From Kosakonia arachidis (GTDB taxonomy: Bacteria > Pseudomonadota > Gammaproteobacteria > Enterobacterales > Enterobacteriaceae), in contig NZ_FPAU01000011.1 in assembly GCF_900116535.1 (NCBI RefSeq), positions 17,579-81,578 of the forward strand: 64,000 nt of DNA, written 5' to 3'. Shown in pieces: positions 40,371 to 50,899 of the stretch (its first letter is position 1; every line of letters begins with the position of its first letter). Under the pieces are notes generated by a model, which was given only the letters and a program-made list of their open reading frames with translations, did not search any database and was not told the DNA's origin. The position numbers and the translations under genes are program-made.

Positions 40371-41211
40371 ACGCTTCCGTAACCGGCTGACGTTGCTCGC
40401 CATCGCGTACCGCTGCGTACAGCCGGCTCCACAATCCTTCGCCCAGGGTTTTGGTTACTACCAGACCCTGGCGTTCAAAACTCTCCACCACCCAGTGCGG
40501 TAGTGCCGCGATCCCCATCCGTGCGGCAACCATTTGAATCAACAATAGCGTGTTATCGACGCTTTTCAGAGCCGGGCTGATGCCTGCCGGTTGCAGGAAA
40601 TGACGCCAGATATCAAGGCGGCTACGCTGCACCGGGTAGATCAGTAGCGTTTCACTGGCAAGATCGTCCGGCGTGATGCGTGTTTTTGCCGCCAGTGGGT
40701 GATCCGGTGCCAGCACCAACCGAACTTCAAAATCAAACATCGGCGAATAGTGCAGACCGCTGCGCGGCAGAATGTCGGATGTCATTACCAGGTCCAGCTC
40801 ACCCTGTTGCAGTGCGGGCTGTGGATCAAAGGTCACGCCGGATTTGAAATCCATCTCCACCTGCGGCCAATTCTGGCGGAAGTTCTCAAGAGCGGGCGTC
40901 AGCCATTGAATACAGCTATGGCATTCAATAGCGATGCGCAATGTGGCTTGCTGTGGCTCGTTACAGGCCTGCAGCGCACGGCTGATTTGCGGCAGTACCT
41001 GGCTGGCCAGTTGCAACAGGATCTCGCCCTGGGGCGTAAAACGCAGCGGTTGACTTTTACGCACAAACAGACGGAAGCCGAGGCGTTGTTCCAGATCGCT
41101 GAATTGGTGGGAAAGCGCCGACTGCGTTTGATGCAGCGTTGCCGCTGCTGCTGCCAGCGACCCGCTGTTTCGTAACGCCTGTAGCGTTTTCAGATGTTTA
41201 ATTTCGATCAT
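40258..41211 (-). CDS. metR: LysR-type regulator MetR
   Basis: MetR activates metE, metH and others using homocysteine as co-effector, and it represses itself. It has 317 residues, as in E. coli. The N-terminal winged helix ([30 protein letters not shown]) is followed by a LysR substrate domain. It is divergent from metE, with a MetR site overlapping its start codon. Its 3' end overlaps yigM by 113 bases. Confidence 0.97.
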   Translation of the reverse strand: MIEIKHLKTLQALRNSGSLAAAAATLHQTQSALSHQFSDLEQRLGFRLFVRKSQPLRFTPQGEILLQLASQVLPQISRALQACNEPQQATLRIAIECHSCIQWLTPALENFRQNWPQVEMDFKSGVTFDPQPALQQGELDLVMTSDILPRSGLHYSPMFDFEVRLVLAPDHPLAAKTRITPDDLASETLLIYPVQRSRLDIWRHFLQPAGISPALKSVDNTLLLIQMVAARMGIAALPHWVVESFERQGLVVTKTLGEGLWSRLYAAVRDGEQRQPVTEAFIRSARNHACDHLPFVRSAERPNGDVPTAKPLSPNHQ

Positions 41212-41223
41212 GAATGTCCTTCA
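41211..41223. promoter_or_regulatory. MetR-binding site in the metR-metE intergenic region
   Basis: TGAA-TGTCC-TTCA matches the TGAA-N5-TTCA MetR consensus exactly and overlaps the metR start, which fits autorepression. A second, imperfect site (TGAACAATTTGCG) begins at 41232. Confidence 0.75.
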
Positions 41224-41274
41224 CCCCGGCATGAACAATTTGCGCTTGAGGTTTATACAGTACCTTTACAATAT

Positions 41275-41298
41275 GGATGTGTAAACATCTGGACGTCT
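41275..41298. promoter_or_regulatory. Three tandem MetJ boxes upstream of metE
   Basis: Contiguous 8-mers GGATGTGT, AAACATCT and GGACGTCT match the met box AGACGTCT at 5, 6 and 7 of 8 positions. They lie just after a putative metE -10 (TACAAT, 41267-41272). This is the normal place for MetJ-S-adenosylmethionine repression. The last box directly abuts an ERIC repeat. Confidence 0.75.
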
Positions 41299-41424
41299 AA
41301 ACTCGTCATATTTCGACTTGCAGGTGCGTTGGCTGCCTTGCGCGCCCCAGTCACTTACTTCAGTAAGCTCCTGGGGACGCACTACGTTGCCGCCTTCCTG
41401 CCAGCCGAACTATTTAGAGTTTTA
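41298..41424. repeat. Full-length ERIC (IRU) element in the metE leader
   Basis: The element has the ERIC hallmarks: GTTGGCTGC, the core palindrome CCCCAGTCACTTACTT with AGTAAGCTCCTGGGG, and GTTGCCGCCTTCCTGC. The ends are AACTC and GAGTT with flanking TA dinucleotides, so the length is 127 bases, the standard full length. It lies between the last met box and the metE ribosome-binding site, so it should be in the metE mRNA leader and form a long hairpin. Confidence 0.88.
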
Positions 41425-41456
41425 CATTCAGAATCAGAAAAACAAAGGAAGAAGAC

Positions 41457-43718
41457 ATGACAATACATAACCACACCCTCGGTTTTCCTCGTGTCGGCCT
41501 GCGTCGCGAGCTGAAGAAAGCGCAAGAAAGTTACTGGGCGGGGAATTCTTCTCGTGAAGACCTGCTGGCGGTAGGACGCGAGCTGCGTGCCCGTCACTGG
41601 GATCAGCAAAAACAGGCCGGAATCGACCTGCTTCCGGTCGGTGATTTCGCCTGGTACGACCATGTTCTGACCACCAGCCTGCTGCTGGGCAATGTGCCGG
41701 CTCGTCATCAGAACAAAGACGGCTCTGTCGATATCGACACCCTGTTCCGTATCGGCCGAGGTCGCGCGCCGACTGGCGAACCGGCAGCAGCGGCAGAGAT
41801 GACCAAATGGTTTAACACCAACTACCACTACATGGTGCCGGAATTCAGCAAAGGTCAGCAGTTCAAACTGACCTGGACGCAACTGCTGGATGAGGTGGAC
41901 GAAGCGCTGGTGTTGGGCCACAAGGTGAAGCCCGTGCTGCTTGGGCCAGTCACGTACCTGTGGCTGGGCAAAGTGAAAGGCGAACAGTTTGACCGCTTAA
42001 GCCTGGTGAACGACATCCTGCCGGTCTACCAGCAAGTACTGTCCGAACTGGCGAAACGCGGTATTGAGTGGGTGCAGATCGATGAACCGGCGCTGGTGCT
42101 GGAGCTACCACAAGCGTGGCTGGATGCCTTCAAAACGGCGTATGACGCGCTGAATGGCAAGGTAAAACTGCTGCTGACCACCTATTTCGAAGGCATTACG
42201 CCGAACCTGGACACCATTACCGCGTTGCCGGTGCAGGGTTTACATGTCGATCTGGTACACGGTAAAGACAACGTTGCGCAGTTGCATCAGCGTCTGCCTG
42301 CCGACTGGCTGCTCTCTGCCGGTCTGGTGAATGGCCGTAACGTCTGGCGCACCGATCTGAGTGAGAAATATGCGCAGATTAAGGATGTGGTCGGTAAACG
42401 CCCGCTGTGGGTCGCCTCTTCCTGCTCGCTGCTGCACAGCCCGGTCGATCTGAGCGTTGAGACGCGTCTTGATGCCGAAGTAAAAAGTTGGTTCGCCTTC
42501 GCCTTGCAAAAATGCGAAGAACTGGCGCTGTTGCGTGATGCTCTGAACAGCGGTAACACAGAAAAACTGAATGAATGGAGCGCCCCGATCCAGGCGCGCC
42601 GCCACTCTACCCGTGTGCACAACCCGGCGGTGGCAAAACGTCTGGCGGCGATCACTGCGCAGGACAGCCAGCGCGCACGTCCGTATGTGGAGCGTGCGCA
42701 AGCGCAGCGCGTGCGTTTCAATCTGCCAGCGTGGCCGACCACAACTATCGGCTCGTTCCCACAGACCACCGAGATCCGCGGCTTGCGTCTGGATTTTAAA
42801 CAGGGACGTTTAGATGCGGGCAATTACCGCACCGGCATCGCTGAACATATTAAGCAAGCGATTATAGAACAAGAGCGTTTGGGGCTGGATGTGCTGGTAC
42901 ACGGCGAAGCAGAACGTAATGACATGGTGGAATACTTCGGTGAACACCTTGATGGTTTCGTCTTTACGCAAAATGGCTGGGTGCAGAGCTACGGCTCGCG
43001 CTGCGTGAAGCCGCCGGTGGTGATCGGCGACGTGAGCCGCCCGGAAGCGATTACTGTCGAGTGGGCGAAGTACGCACAATCGCTGACCGACAAACCGGTC
43101 AAAGGCATGCTGACCGGGCCGGTCACTATCCTCTGCTGGTCTTTTCCGCGCGAAGATGTCACCCGCGAAACCATCGCCAAACAGATCGCGCTGGCGCTGC
43201 GTGATGAAGTGGCCGATCTTGAAGCCGCTGGTATCGGCATCATCCAGATCGACGAACCGGCACTGCGCGAAGGTTTACCGCTGCGCCGCAGCGACTGGGA
43301 GGCTTACCTTGCTTGGGGCGTGGAAGCGTTCCGTATTAATGCGGCGGTGGCGAAGGATGACACGCAGATCCACACACATATGTGCTATTGCGAATTCAAC
43401 GACATCATGGATTCCATTGCCGCGCTGGATGCGGATGTGATCACCATCGAAACCTCGCGTTCGGATATGGAACTGCTGGAGTCGTTCGAAGAGTTTGAAT
43501 ACCCGAACGAAATCGGGCCGGGCGTATACGACATTCACTCACCGAACGTGCCAAGCGTGGAATGGATTGAAGCCCTACTGCAAAAAGCGGCACAACGCAT
43601 TCCAGCACAGCGTCTGTGGGTGAATCCGGATTGCGGTCTGAAAACCCGGGGCTGGCCGGAAACCCGCGCCGCGCTGGCTAATATGGTGAAAGCCGCGCAG
43701 AACTTGCGTCAGCAGTAA
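41457..43718 (+). CDS. metE: Cobalamin-independent methionine synthase MetE
   Basis: MetE transfers a methyl group from 5-methyltetrahydropteroyl-tri-glutamate to homocysteine. It has 753 residues, the E. coli length. The N-terminal domain begins [17 protein letters not shown]. The zinc ligands lie in [11 protein letters not shown] near 640-650 and in the late [11 protein letters not shown] near 723-733. An AGGAAG site precedes the ATG. It is activated by MetR and repressed by MetJ. Confidence 0.97.
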   Translation: MTIHNHTLGFPRVGLRRELKKAQESYWAGNSSREDLLAVGRELRARHWDQQKQAGIDLLPVGDFAWYDHVLTTSLLLGNVPARHQNKDGSVDIDTLFRIGRGRAPTGEPAAAAEMTKWFNTNYHYMVPEFSKGQQFKLTWTQLLDEVDEALVLGHKVKPVLLGPVTYLWLGKVKGEQFDRLSLVNDILPVYQQVLSELAKRGIEWVQIDEPALVLELPQAWLDAFKTAYDALNGKVKLLLTTYFEGITPNLDTITALPVQGLHVDLVHGKDNVAQLHQRLPADWLLSAGLVNGRNVWRTDLSEKYAQIKDVVGKRPLWVASSCSLLHSPVDLSVETRLDAEVKSWFAFALQKCEELALLRDALNSGNTEKLNEWSAPIQARRHSTRVHNPAVAKRLAAITAQDSQRARPYVERAQAQRVRFNLPAWPTTTIGSFPQTTEIRGLRLDFKQGRLDAGNYRTGIAEHIKQAIIEQERLGLDVLVHGEAERNDMVEYFGEHLDGFVFTQNGWVQSYGSRCVKPPVVIGDVSRPEAITVEWAKYAQSLTDKPVKGMLTGPVTILCWSFPREDVTRETIAKQIALALRDEVADLEAAGIGIIQIDEPALREGLPLRRSDWEAYLAWGVEAFRINAAVAKDDTQIHTHMCYCEFNDIMDSIAALDADVITIETSRSDMELLESFEEFEYPNEIGPGVYDIHSPNVPSVEWIEALLQKAAQRIPAQRLWVNPDCGLKTRGWPETRAALANMVKAAQNLRQQ

Positions 43719-43727
43719 ACAGCCATG

Positions 43728-43760
43728 CGCCGCCGGGTTGTTCCTCGGCGGCGTTTTTTT
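43728..43760 (+). terminator. Terminator of metE
   Basis: CGCCGCCG and CGGCGGCG form a perfect 8-bp stem, followed by seven T residues, nine bases after the metE stop. The A+T-rich stretch from 43761 to 43974 shows no supported gene. Confidence 0.92.
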
Positions 43761-43974
43761 AATGGGGATCGTGTCATGGTTCAGAATGCTGTCGTAGCGT
43801 GTTTTTGTGGGGTGATTTCTTTTTTCTGACAAGGGAATAGCAGTTTATTGATCCCACGGAACTTTTCTTAATGAAAAAAGAAGATTCCATATAAATCAGT
43901 TTCCATCCCATTTTTAATACGATCAGAAATTCAAGAAACTCTCATATTAGCGCTTTATCTCTTCAACATTATTG

Positions 43975-43993
43975 GCCGGGGAGTTTCCCCGGC
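43975..43993 (-). terminator. Hairpin downstream of ysgA
   Basis: GCCGGGG-AGTTT-CCCCGGC is a perfect 7-bp stem seven bases beyond the ysgA stop. The minus strand lacks a T-run, so it may be a 3'-end stabiliser rather than a strong terminator. Confidence 0.55.
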
Positions 43994-44000
43994 ACGGATA

Positions 44001-44807
44001 CTATTTTTTACTGTACTGAGCAAACCATGTCAGCATGCGTTGCCAGCCATCTTTTGCCGACGCTTCATGATAACTCGGGCGGTAATCGGCATTAAAGGCG
44101 TGGCCCGCTTCAGGGTAAACCACAATCTCGGCAATGGCGTTGGCTGCCCGCAGAGCCTGACGCATGGTTTCCACGCTTTCGATCGGAATGCTGGTATCCT
44201 GTGCGCCGTATAAACCCAGCACTGGCGCGGTCAGATCGGTCGCGACATCTACCGGGTGGCGAGGCGAGTTGAGAGATTTCTCTCCCACCAGCTTACCGTA
44301 CCAGGCCACCGCAGCTTTCAACTGCGGGTTATGCGCCGCATACAGCCAGGCGATACGTCCACCCCAGCAAAAACCGGTGATCAACAACTGATGTGCGTTA
44401 CCGCCATTGCGAGCCGCCCAACTGGCGACGTGGTCGAGATCGGCCAGTACCTGGGCATCTGGCACCTTGCTGACCAGCCCGCTCAGTAGCGTCTGGATAT
44501 CGGTGAAATCATTCGGATCGCCCTGGCGGAAGTAGAGCTCAGGCGCAATAGCGAGGTAACCTTCCCGCGCCAGGCGGCGGCAGATATCGCGGATATGTTC
44601 ATGTACGCCGAAAATCTCCTGTACCACAATGACGATCGGCAACGCGCCATCGGCATTTTTGGGGCGGGCGTGAAATGCGGGCATATTGTCGCCCTGCGTG
44701 GGAATGGAGGTTTCGCCTGTGATTAGGGCCTCCTCCGGTGTGTGAACGATGGTGGAAGCGTGAGGCGAAGCCGCAGGTGCAAAGCCCGGTTGTTTGTTGG
44801 TTGTCAT
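44001..44807 (-). CDS. ysgA: Dienelactone hydrolase family protein YsgA
   Basis: YsgA is a putative carboxymethylenebutenolidase of the alpha/beta hydrolase fold; its physiological substrate is unknown. The start at 44807 follows GGAG with six bases spacing and gives 268 residues (about 271 in E. coli); an ATG four codons upstream is less likely. The nucleophile Cys is in GFCWGG near 157, with the acid in the GAQDTSIP segment and the His in GHAFNADYRP near 237. It is divergent from udp. Confidence 0.93.
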   Translation of the reverse strand: MTTNKQPGFAPAASPHASTIVHTPEEALITGETSIPTQGDNMPAFHARPKNADGALPIVIVVQEIFGVHEHIRDICRRLAREGYLAIAPELYFRQGDPNDFTDIQTLLSGLVSKVPDAQVLADLDHVASWAARNGGNAHQLLITGFCWGGRIAWLYAAHNPQLKAAVAWYGKLVGEKSLNSPRHPVDVATDLTAPVLGLYGAQDTSIPIESVETMRQALRAANAIAEIVVYPEAGHAFNADYRPSYHEASAKDGWQRMLTWFAQYSKK

Positions 44808-44925
44808 GGCATTCTCCATACCCTTTTATTAGCGCTCCAATAACTATAGACGGGAAGGCCTGTCGCGCGCGCAAATCCCCGTTTCATCGACTATTCTGGC
44901 TGCTGCGTTGTGAAATACAGTATAT

Positions 44926-44947
44926 CAATGTGATATGCGTCACTAAT
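44926..44947 (+). promoter_or_regulatory. Distal CRP site of udp
   Basis: TGTGA-N6-TCACT is nearly a perfect CRP site. Its centre is 52 bases upstream of the centre of the second site, the spacing of CytR-controlled promoters such as deoP2 and udp. Confidence 0.8.
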
Positions 44948-44977
44948 TTAGTGAAATGGTGTGCAAACATTTTCTTT

Positions 44978-44999
44978 CATGGTGATGCCAATCACGAAA
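44978..44999 (+). promoter_or_regulatory. Proximal CRP site of udp
   Basis: GGTGA-N6-TCACG is centred about 41 bases before the expected transcription start near 45030, a class II CRP position. The A+T-rich stretch between the two CRP sites contains GCAAAC and TTTC elements as expected for CytR. A -10 like TAAAGT lies at 45018-45023. Confidence 0.75.
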
Positions 45000-45068
45000 A
45001 CGGACAAGCGCCTTCTGTAAAGTGGCGTTTTGCCTCTCCTGATAAAACTAACCACAGAGGAGTCTGTT

Positions 45069-45830
45069 ATGTCCAGGTCTGACGTTTTTCATCTCGGTCT
45101 CACCAAAAACGATTTACAAGGGGCTACGCTGGCTATCGTCCCTGGCGATCCGGAACGTGTGGAAAAGATCGCCGCGCTGATGGATAAGCCGGTCAAGCTG
45201 GCATCTCACCGCGAATTTACCAGTTGGCGTGCCGAACTGGATGGCAAACCGGTTATTGTGTGTTCCACCGGTATTGGCGGTCCGTCAACCTCTATCGCCG
45301 TCGAAGAACTGGCGCAGCTTGGCATACGTACTTTTCTGCGTGTCGGCACGACCGGGGCGATTCAGCCGCATATCAATGTTGGCGATGTACTGATCACCAC
45401 AGCCTCCGTGCGTCTTGATGGCGCCAGCCTGCATTTTGCACCCATGGAATACCCGGCGGTGGCTGATTTTGCCTGCACCACGGCGCTGGTTGCAGCGGCG
45501 GATGCGATTGGAGCAACCAAACATATTGGCGTAACGGCATCTTCCGACACATTTTACCCGGGCCAGGAGCGTTATGACACATTCTCCGGACGCGTGGTGA
45601 AAAGCTTTAAAGGATCAATGGAAGAGTGGCAATCAATGGGGGTGATGAATTATGAAATGGAATCCGCGACGCTGCTGACCATGTGTTCAAGCCAGGGACT
45701 GCGCGCCGGGATGGTGGCTGGGGTGATTGTGAACCGTACCCAGCAGGAGATCCCGAATGCAGAAACGATGAAACAGACCGAAAGCCACGCCGTCAAAATC
45801 GTGGTAGAAGCCGCACGTCGCCTGCTGTAA
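45069..45830 (+). CDS. udp: Uridine phosphorylase
   Basis: Udp cleaves uridine with phosphate to uracil and ribose-1-phosphate for nucleoside salvage. From ATG 45069 it has 253 residues, the E. coli length. The phosphate site is in IVPGDPERV near 22-30, with RVGTTGAI near 90-98 and the nucleoside-binding MEMES-like segment NYEMESATL. An ATG at 45030 would add 13 residues with no family support. The promoter is of the CRP/CytR type. Confidence 0.97.
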   Translation: MSRSDVFHLGLTKNDLQGATLAIVPGDPERVEKIAALMDKPVKLASHREFTSWRAELDGKPVIVCSTGIGGPSTSIAVEELAQLGIRTFLRVGTTGAIQPHINVGDVLITTASVRLDGASLHFAPMEYPAVADFACTTALVAAADAIGATKHIGVTASSDTFYPGQERYDTFSGRVVKSFKGSMEEWQSMGVMNYEMESATLLTMCSSQGLRAGMVAGVIVNRTQQEIPNAETMKQTESHAVKIVVEAARRLL

Positions 45831-45845
45831 TTCCCCTCTTCCGGT

Positions 45846-45871
45846 GCCCGATAACGCTGCGTTTACCGGGC
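45846..45871. repeat. REP-like palindrome between udp and rmuC
   Basis: GCCCGATAACGC and GCGTTTACCGGGC form an imperfect REP hairpin 16 bases after the udp stop. Confidence 0.6.
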
Positions 45872-45980
45872 CCGACAAAACCCCTTTCGTTTCTGCGTAG
45901 CGCCTCGCAGGAAAAGCCCTTCCCAACTGGACGTTTATACAGCACAATTCCCGCTTGTACGGATAAGGTATGGAGAAGGC

Positions 45981-47441
45981 GTGGTGGAGACTTCAATCAT
46001 CGTCATGGCAGCGCTGGTAGTGGCTGGACTACTGGTCGGCTGGCTGGCTGCAAGCTGGCGTGGGGCGCAACAGCAGGCGGAATTGCTTGCCGAGCAGCGT
46101 GATGTGTTTAGTGAACTGAGCGCAGCCCGTCAACAGTTAGTTCAGAGCGAGCACTGGCGTGAAGAGTGCGAACTGCTCAATAACGAACTGCGCAGCCTGC
46201 AACATATCAACAGCTCGCTGGAAGCCGATCTTCGTGAAGTCACCACCCGACTGGAATCCACCCAGTTACATGCGGAAGAGAAGCTACGCCAGATGCACAG
46301 CAGCGAGCAGCGTCTCAGCGAGCAATTTGAAAACCTTGCGAACCGCATTTTTGAGCAGAGCAACCGACGGGTGGATGAACAGAACCGCCAGAGTCTGAAC
46401 GGGCTGCTAACACCGCTGCGCGAGCAACTCGACGGTTTTCGCCGCCAGGTGCAGGATAGCTTTGGCCAGGAAGCGCGCGAACGCCATACGCTGGCGCATG
46501 AAATCCGCAATCTGCAACAGTTGAACGCCCAGATGGCGCAGGAAGCTATCAACCTGACGCGCGCGCTGAAAGGCGATAATAAGACGCAGGGCAACTGGGG
46601 CGAAGTAGTGTTGACTCGCGTGCTGGAAGCCTCTGGTCTGCGCGAAGGGTATGAGTATGAAACCCAGGTCAGCCTGGAAAACGACAGCCGCGCGCGTATG
46701 CAGCCGGATGTGATTGTGCGCTTGCCGCAGGGCAAGGATGTGGTGATTGACGCCAAAATGGCGCTGGTGGCCTACGAGCGCTACTTTAACGCCGAGGATG
46801 ATTTTACCCGCGAAGCTGCGTTGCAGGAGCATATCGCCTCGGTACGTAATCATATTCGCCTGCTGGGGCGCAAAGATTATCAGCAGTTGCCTGGCCTGCG
46901 AAGCCTCGACTATGTCCTGATGTTTATTCCAGTGGAACCGGCCTTCCTGATCGCACTCGACAGGCAGCCCGAACTGATAACGGAAGCGCTGAAGAATAAC
47001 ATTATGCTGGTCAGCCCGACCACGCTGCTGGTGGCGTTGCGCACTATTGCCAACCTTTGGCGCTATGAGCATCAAAGCCGCAACGCCCAGCAGATTGCAG
47101 AAAGGGCAAGTCGGCTGTATGACAAAATGCGCCTGTTTGTTGATGACATGTCGTCCATCGGCCAGAGCCTGGATAAAGCGCAGGACAACTACCGCCAGGC
47201 GATGAAAAAACTCGCCGCCGGGCGCGGCAACGTGCTGGCGCAGGCGGAGGCATTTCGCGGCCTTGGCGTTGAGATCAAGCGTGAGATTAATCCAGAATTA
47301 ACGGCTGAAGCGCAGGCGCAGGATGAAGAGTTTCGCCTGAGGGCAGGGCAGGAAACATTAAACGAATATAATGAAGACAATCAGTTAGACGATGCAACAC
47401 AGCACGAGGAACCTGGCGCAAAGGCCTCATCGGGCGGTTGA
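45981..47441 (+). CDS. rmuC: DNA recombination protein RmuC
   Basis: RmuC limits inversion at short repeats and is predicted to be a nuclease-like protein. It has 486 residues (E. coli 475). A membrane segment near 6-25 is followed by a long coiled coil near 28-130 and the RmuC domain with GDNKTQGNWGEVVLTRVLEA near 195-215 and DVVIDAKMALVAYERY near 255-270. It starts with GTG after TGGAGAAGG; a second GTG follows at once. The C-terminal acidic tail is less conserved. Confidence 0.95.
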   Translation: MVETSIIVMAALVVAGLLVGWLAASWRGAQQQAELLAEQRDVFSELSAARQQLVQSEHWREECELLNNELRSLQHINSSLEADLREVTTRLESTQLHAEEKLRQMHSSEQRLSEQFENLANRIFEQSNRRVDEQNRQSLNGLLTPLREQLDGFRRQVQDSFGQEARERHTLAHEIRNLQQLNAQMAQEAINLTRALKGDNKTQGNWGEVVLTRVLEASGLREGYEYETQVSLENDSRARMQPDVIVRLPQGKDVVIDAKMALVAYERYFNAEDDFTREAALQEHIASVRNHIRLLGRKDYQQLPGLRSLDYVLMFIPVEPAFLIALDRQPELITEALKNNIMLVSPTTLLVALRTIANLWRYEHQSRNAQQIAERASRLYDKMRLFVDDMSSIGQSLDKAQDNYRQAMKKLAAGRGNVLAQAEAFRGLGVEIKREINPELTAEAQAQDEEFRLRAGQETLNEYNEDNQLDDATQHEEPGAKASSGG

Positions 47442-47507
47442 ATCATAGGGCAATTGCGTCCAATCTGATACACTTCACAAACAAATTCTTAAACAGCAGG
47501 CACTAAG

Positions 47508-48263
47508 ATGGCGGAAGATTCAAAAGAGACAACACACTTTGGTTTTCAGACCGTCGCCAAAGAAAACAAAGCCGACATGGTGGCGCATGTTTTCCATTCG
47601 GTCGCGTCAAAATATGACGTTATGAACGATTTGATGTCGATGGGAATACACCGTTTATGGAAGCGTTTTACCATTGATTGCAGCGGTGTACGCCGTGGGC
47701 AGAAAGTCCTCGATCTGGCTGGCGGCACTGGCGACTTGACCGCAAAATTCTCGCGTTTGGTGGGTGAAACCGGGCAGGTTGTGCTGGCTGATATCAATGA
47801 CTCAATGCTGAAAATGGGACGCGAGAAGCTGCGCAACATCGGCATTATCGGTAATGTTGAATATGTGCAGGCAAACGCAGAAGCGTTGCCGTTCCCGGAT
47901 AATACCTTCGACTGCATTACTATCTCTTTCGGCTTGCGCAACGTAACGGAAAAAGAGCAAGCGCTGCGCTCCATGTTGCGTGTGTTGAAACCGGGCGGGC
48001 GCCTTCTGGTGTTGGAGTTTTCCAAACCGATTATTGAGCCTCTGAGCAAAGTGTATGACGCGTACTCTTTCCATGTTCTGCCGCGCATTGGCCAACTGGT
48101 AGCAAGCGATGCCGAAAGCTACCGCTATCTGGCAGAATCTATCCGTATGCATCCTGATCAGGAGACCCTGAAAGCGATGATGCAGGACGCGGGTTTTGAA
48201 AACGTTGACTACTACAATCTGACCGCCGGTATTGTTGCTTTGCACCGTGGCTACAAATTCTGA
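47508..48263 (+). CDS. ubiE: Ubiquinone/menaquinone C-methyltransferase UbiE
   Basis: UbiE is the SAM-dependent methyltransferase common to ubiquinone and menaquinone synthesis. It has 251 residues, the E. coli length. The SAM-binding motif I is [10 protein letters not shown] near 69-78, and the UbiE signatures are [17 protein letters not shown] near 34-50 and [18 protein letters not shown] near 162-180. It starts the ubiE-ubiJ-ubiB operon. Confidence 0.98.
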   Translation: MAEDSKETTHFGFQTVAKENKADMVAHVFHSVASKYDVMNDLMSMGIHRLWKRFTIDCSGVRRGQKVLDLAGGTGDLTAKFSRLVGETGQVVLADINDSMLKMGREKLRNIGIIGNVEYVQANAEALPFPDNTFDCITISFGLRNVTEKEQALRSMLRVLKPGGRLLVLEFSKPIIEPLSKVYDAYSFHVLPRIGQLVASDAESYRYLAESIRMHPDQETLKAMMQDAGFENVDYYNLTAGIVALHRGYKF

Positions 48264-48274
48264 CAGGAGTGCGT

Positions 48275-48880
48275 ATGCCTTTTAAGCCGATGGTGGCCGC
48301 CGGAATCGAACGTGTGCTGAACACCTTTCTCTACCGAGAGAGCGCGCTGATTTCTGCGCGTCAGCGTCTGTACGGCAAAGTTTTACGCGTTGTTTTGCAG
48401 GAATTTTCCTCACCGTTTGTGTTGGTGTTCAGTGAGCAGCAGATTGACGTCCTGAGCGAATGGGAAGGCGAGGCTGATTGTTCGGTTATTACCCAACTGC
48501 GGGTGTTACCGAAACTGCGTGATCGTCAGCAAATGACTGCGCTTATCCGCAGCGGCGAGCTGGAAGTACAGGGGGATATACAGGTTGTGCAAAACCTGGT
48601 AGCGCTTGCCGATCTCGCTGAGTTCGATCCCGCTGAGGTGCTTGCTCCCTGGACGGGTGATATTGCCGCCGAGGGTATCAGTAAATTCCTGCGCGGTGGG
48701 GCTCGCATACTGCGCCATGGCGTTCAGCGTCAACAACGCTACGTCGCTGAAGCGTTAACCGAAGAGTGGCGTGTCGCGCCGGGCGCTCTTGAAGTGGCCT
48801 GGTTTGTAGAGGAGATGATGGCCGTGGAACGTGCAACGGAAGCATTAGCTCAACGGCTGGATAAACTGGAGGGCAAATGA
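48275..48880 (+). CDS. ubiJ: Ubiquinone biosynthesis accessory factor UbiJ
   Basis: UbiJ is an SCP2-like lipid-binding protein of the aerobic Ubi complex. The ATG at 48275, after CAGGAG, gives 201 residues, the E. coli length; a GTG two codons earlier is in frame but unlikely. The SCP2 part has [27 protein letters not shown] near 90-116, and a coiled coil ends the protein. In E. coli the small RNA EsrE has been reported from the 3' part of this gene; that was not checked here. Confidence 0.93.
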   Translation: MPFKPMVAAGIERVLNTFLYRESALISARQRLYGKVLRVVLQEFSSPFVLVFSEQQIDVLSEWEGEADCSVITQLRVLPKLRDRQQMTALIRSGELEVQGDIQVVQNLVALADLAEFDPAEVLAPWTGDIAAEGISKFLRGGARILRHGVQRQQRYVAEALTEEWRVAPGALEVAWFVEEMMAVERATEALAQRLDKLEGK

Positions 48881-50517
48881 CGCCAGGTGAACTGCGGCGG
48901 CTCTATTTCATCATCCAGACTTTCTTGAGTTACGGGCTTGATGAGCTCATTCCCAGAATGCGTATCACCCTGCCACTGAGGATCTGGCGCAGGATGCTGT
49001 TCTGGATGCCGAACCGGCACAAAGATAAAGCGCTTGGTGAACGACTGCGTCTTGCATTGCAGGAACTTGGACCTGTGTGGATCAAATTCGGTCAAATGCT
49101 CTCTACCCGCCGCGATCTTTTCCCGCCGCTGATTGCTGATCAACTGGCGATGCTACAGGATCGTGTCGCGCCATTTGATGGGCACCTTGCCAAACAGCAA
49201 ATCGAAAAAGCGATGGGCGATCTGCCTGTTGAAACTTGGTTTGATGACTTTGAGATTGTACCACTGGCGTCTGCATCGATTGCTCAGGTTCATACCGCAC
49301 GGTTGAAAGAGAGCGGTAAAGAAGTGGTGATCAAGGTGATCCGCCCGGATATTCTGCCGGTGATCAAAGCCGATCTTAAGCTTATTTACCGCCTGGCGGC
49401 GTGGGTTCCGCGTCTGCTGCCGGATGGCCGTCGTTTGCGTCCGCGTGAAGTCGTACGGGAATATGAAAAAACGCTGATTGATGAACTGGATTTGTTGCGT
49501 GAAGCTGCCAATGCGATTCAATTACGGCGTAATTTCGAGAACAGCCCGATGCTGTACGTGCCGGAAATCTATTCCGACTACTGTAGCCAGAATATGCTGG
49601 TAATGGAGCGCATTTACGGTATTCCGGTCTCGGATGTTGTGGCGTTGGAAAAGAATGGCACCAACCTGAAATTGCTCGCTGAGCGCGGCGTGCAGGTCTT
49701 TTTCACCCAGGTTTTCCGCGACAGTTTTTTCCATGCCGATATGCATCCTGGCAATATTTTTGTCAGCTATGACCATCCGGAAGATCCCCAGTATATCGGG
49801 ATTGATTGCGGCATCGTGGGTTCGCTCAACAAAGAGGATAAACGCTACCTGGCGGAGAATTTTATTGCCTTCTTCAACCGTGATTACCGCAAAGTGGCGG
49901 AACTTCATGTCGACTCCGGCTGGGTGCCATTGGACACCAATGTCGAAGAGTTTGAATTCGCCATTCGCACGGTGTGCGAGCCAATATTTGAGAAGCCCCT
50001 GGCGGAAATTTCCTTTGGCCACGTGTTGCTGAATCTCTTTAATACCGCCCGTCGCTTTAATATGGAAGTGCAGCCGCAACTGGTGCTGTTGCAAAAAACC
50101 TTGCTCTACATTGAAGGTGTCGGCCGTCAGCTCTATCCGCAGCTCGATTTATGGAAAACGGCGAAACCTTTTCTTGAAACGTGGATCAAAGATCAGGTGG
50201 GTATTCCTGCGCTGGTCCGGGCGTTAAAAGAGAAGGGACCGTTCTGGATAGAGAAAATGCCGGAGCTTCCTGAACTGATCTACAACGGTTTGCAGCAAGG
50301 TAAGTATTTGCAGTTGAGCGTTGATAAGATTGCCAGCGAACTACAGGCTAACCATGTACGTCAGGGGCAATCCCGTTATCTGTTTGGTATTGGCGCAACA
50401 TTGTTGCTTAGCGGGACGCTACTGCTGATCAACCGGCCCGACTGGGGGCTTGCTCCCTTGTGGGGTATCGCCGGCGGTATTGCTGTCTGGCTGGTAGGTT
50501 GGTACAAGACACGCTAA
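48877..50517 (+). CDS. ubiB: Ubiquinone biosynthesis kinase-like protein UbiB
   Basis: UbiB is an atypical kinase/ATPase of the ADCK/UbiB family needed for ubiquinone synthesis. It has 546 residues, the E. coli length. The family signature [11 protein letters not shown] is near 69-79, the Ala-rich loop with ASIAQVH near 130, the HADMHPGN catalytic segment near 286-293, and IDCGIVG near 309. Two C-terminal membrane segments (about 500-517 and 522-541) anchor it. Its start overlaps ubiJ in ATGA. Confidence 0.97.
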   Translation: MTPGELRRLYFIIQTFLSYGLDELIPRMRITLPLRIWRRMLFWMPNRHKDKALGERLRLALQELGPVWIKFGQMLSTRRDLFPPLIADQLAMLQDRVAPFDGHLAKQQIEKAMGDLPVETWFDDFEIVPLASASIAQVHTARLKESGKEVVIKVIRPDILPVIKADLKLIYRLAAWVPRLLPDGRRLRPREVVREYEKTLIDELDLLREAANAIQLRRNFENSPMLYVPEIYSDYCSQNMLVMERIYGIPVSDVVALEKNGTNLKLLAERGVQVFFTQVFRDSFFHADMHPGNIFVSYDHPEDPQYIGIDCGIVGSLNKEDKRYLAENFIAFFNRDYRKVAELHVDSGWVPLDTNVEEFEFAIRTVCEPIFEKPLAEISFGHVLLNLFNTARRFNMEVQPQLVLLQKTLLYIEGVGRQLYPQLDLWKTAKPFLETWIKDQVGIPALVRALKEKGPFWIEKMPELPELIYNGLQQGKYLQLSVDKIASELQANHVRQGQSRYLFGIGATLLLSGTLLLINRPDWGLAPLWGIAGGIAVWLVGWYKTR

Positions 50518-50632
50518 GCATTAGCGCGCATCGGGGGCCTGAAGCACAGACGCTGCCAACAAAGAGGCAGCGTAATGGATAATGTGTATACTGGGGCCTG
50601 TTTTTAACATCATCTGTTACAGAGGACTATGT

Positions 50633-50896
50633 ATGGGTGGTATCAGCATTTGGCAGTTGTTGATTATTGCAGTTATCGTCGTGCTGCTGTTCGGAACGAA
50701 AAAACTCGGTTCGATTGGCTCCGATATCGGTGCTTCCATCAAAGGCTTTAAGAAAGCTATCAGCGATGACGATAAAGAGGAAAAGCAGGATAAATTGGCA
50801 CAAGATGCAGATTTCACAGCGAAATCCCTCTCTGATGATGCAAAATCCAACGACGCTAAAAAAGACGAAAAACGTCACGACAAAGAGCAGGTGTAA
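50633..50896 (+). CDS. tatA: Sec-independent translocase subunit TatA
   Basis: TatA oligomerises to form the passage for folded twin-arginine proteins. It has 87 residues (E. coli 89), with a membrane segment at 3-20, the FGTKKL hinge at 20-25, an amphipathic helix up to about 43, and a charged disordered tail. The tail has a small indel compared with E. coli. The first frame ATG at 50582 lacks family support. Confidence 0.97.
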   Translation: MGGISIWQLLIIAVIVVLLFGTKKLGSIGSDIGASIKGFKKAISDDDKEEKQDKLAQDADFTAKSLSDDAKSNDAKKDEKRHDKEQV

Positions 50897-50899
50897 TTC

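Noticed and set aside
43761..43974. Possible small gene or small RNA between metE and ysgA
   Set aside because: The region is A+T-rich, with no ORF with a ribosome-binding site, no clear promoter-terminator pair and no recognised RNA.
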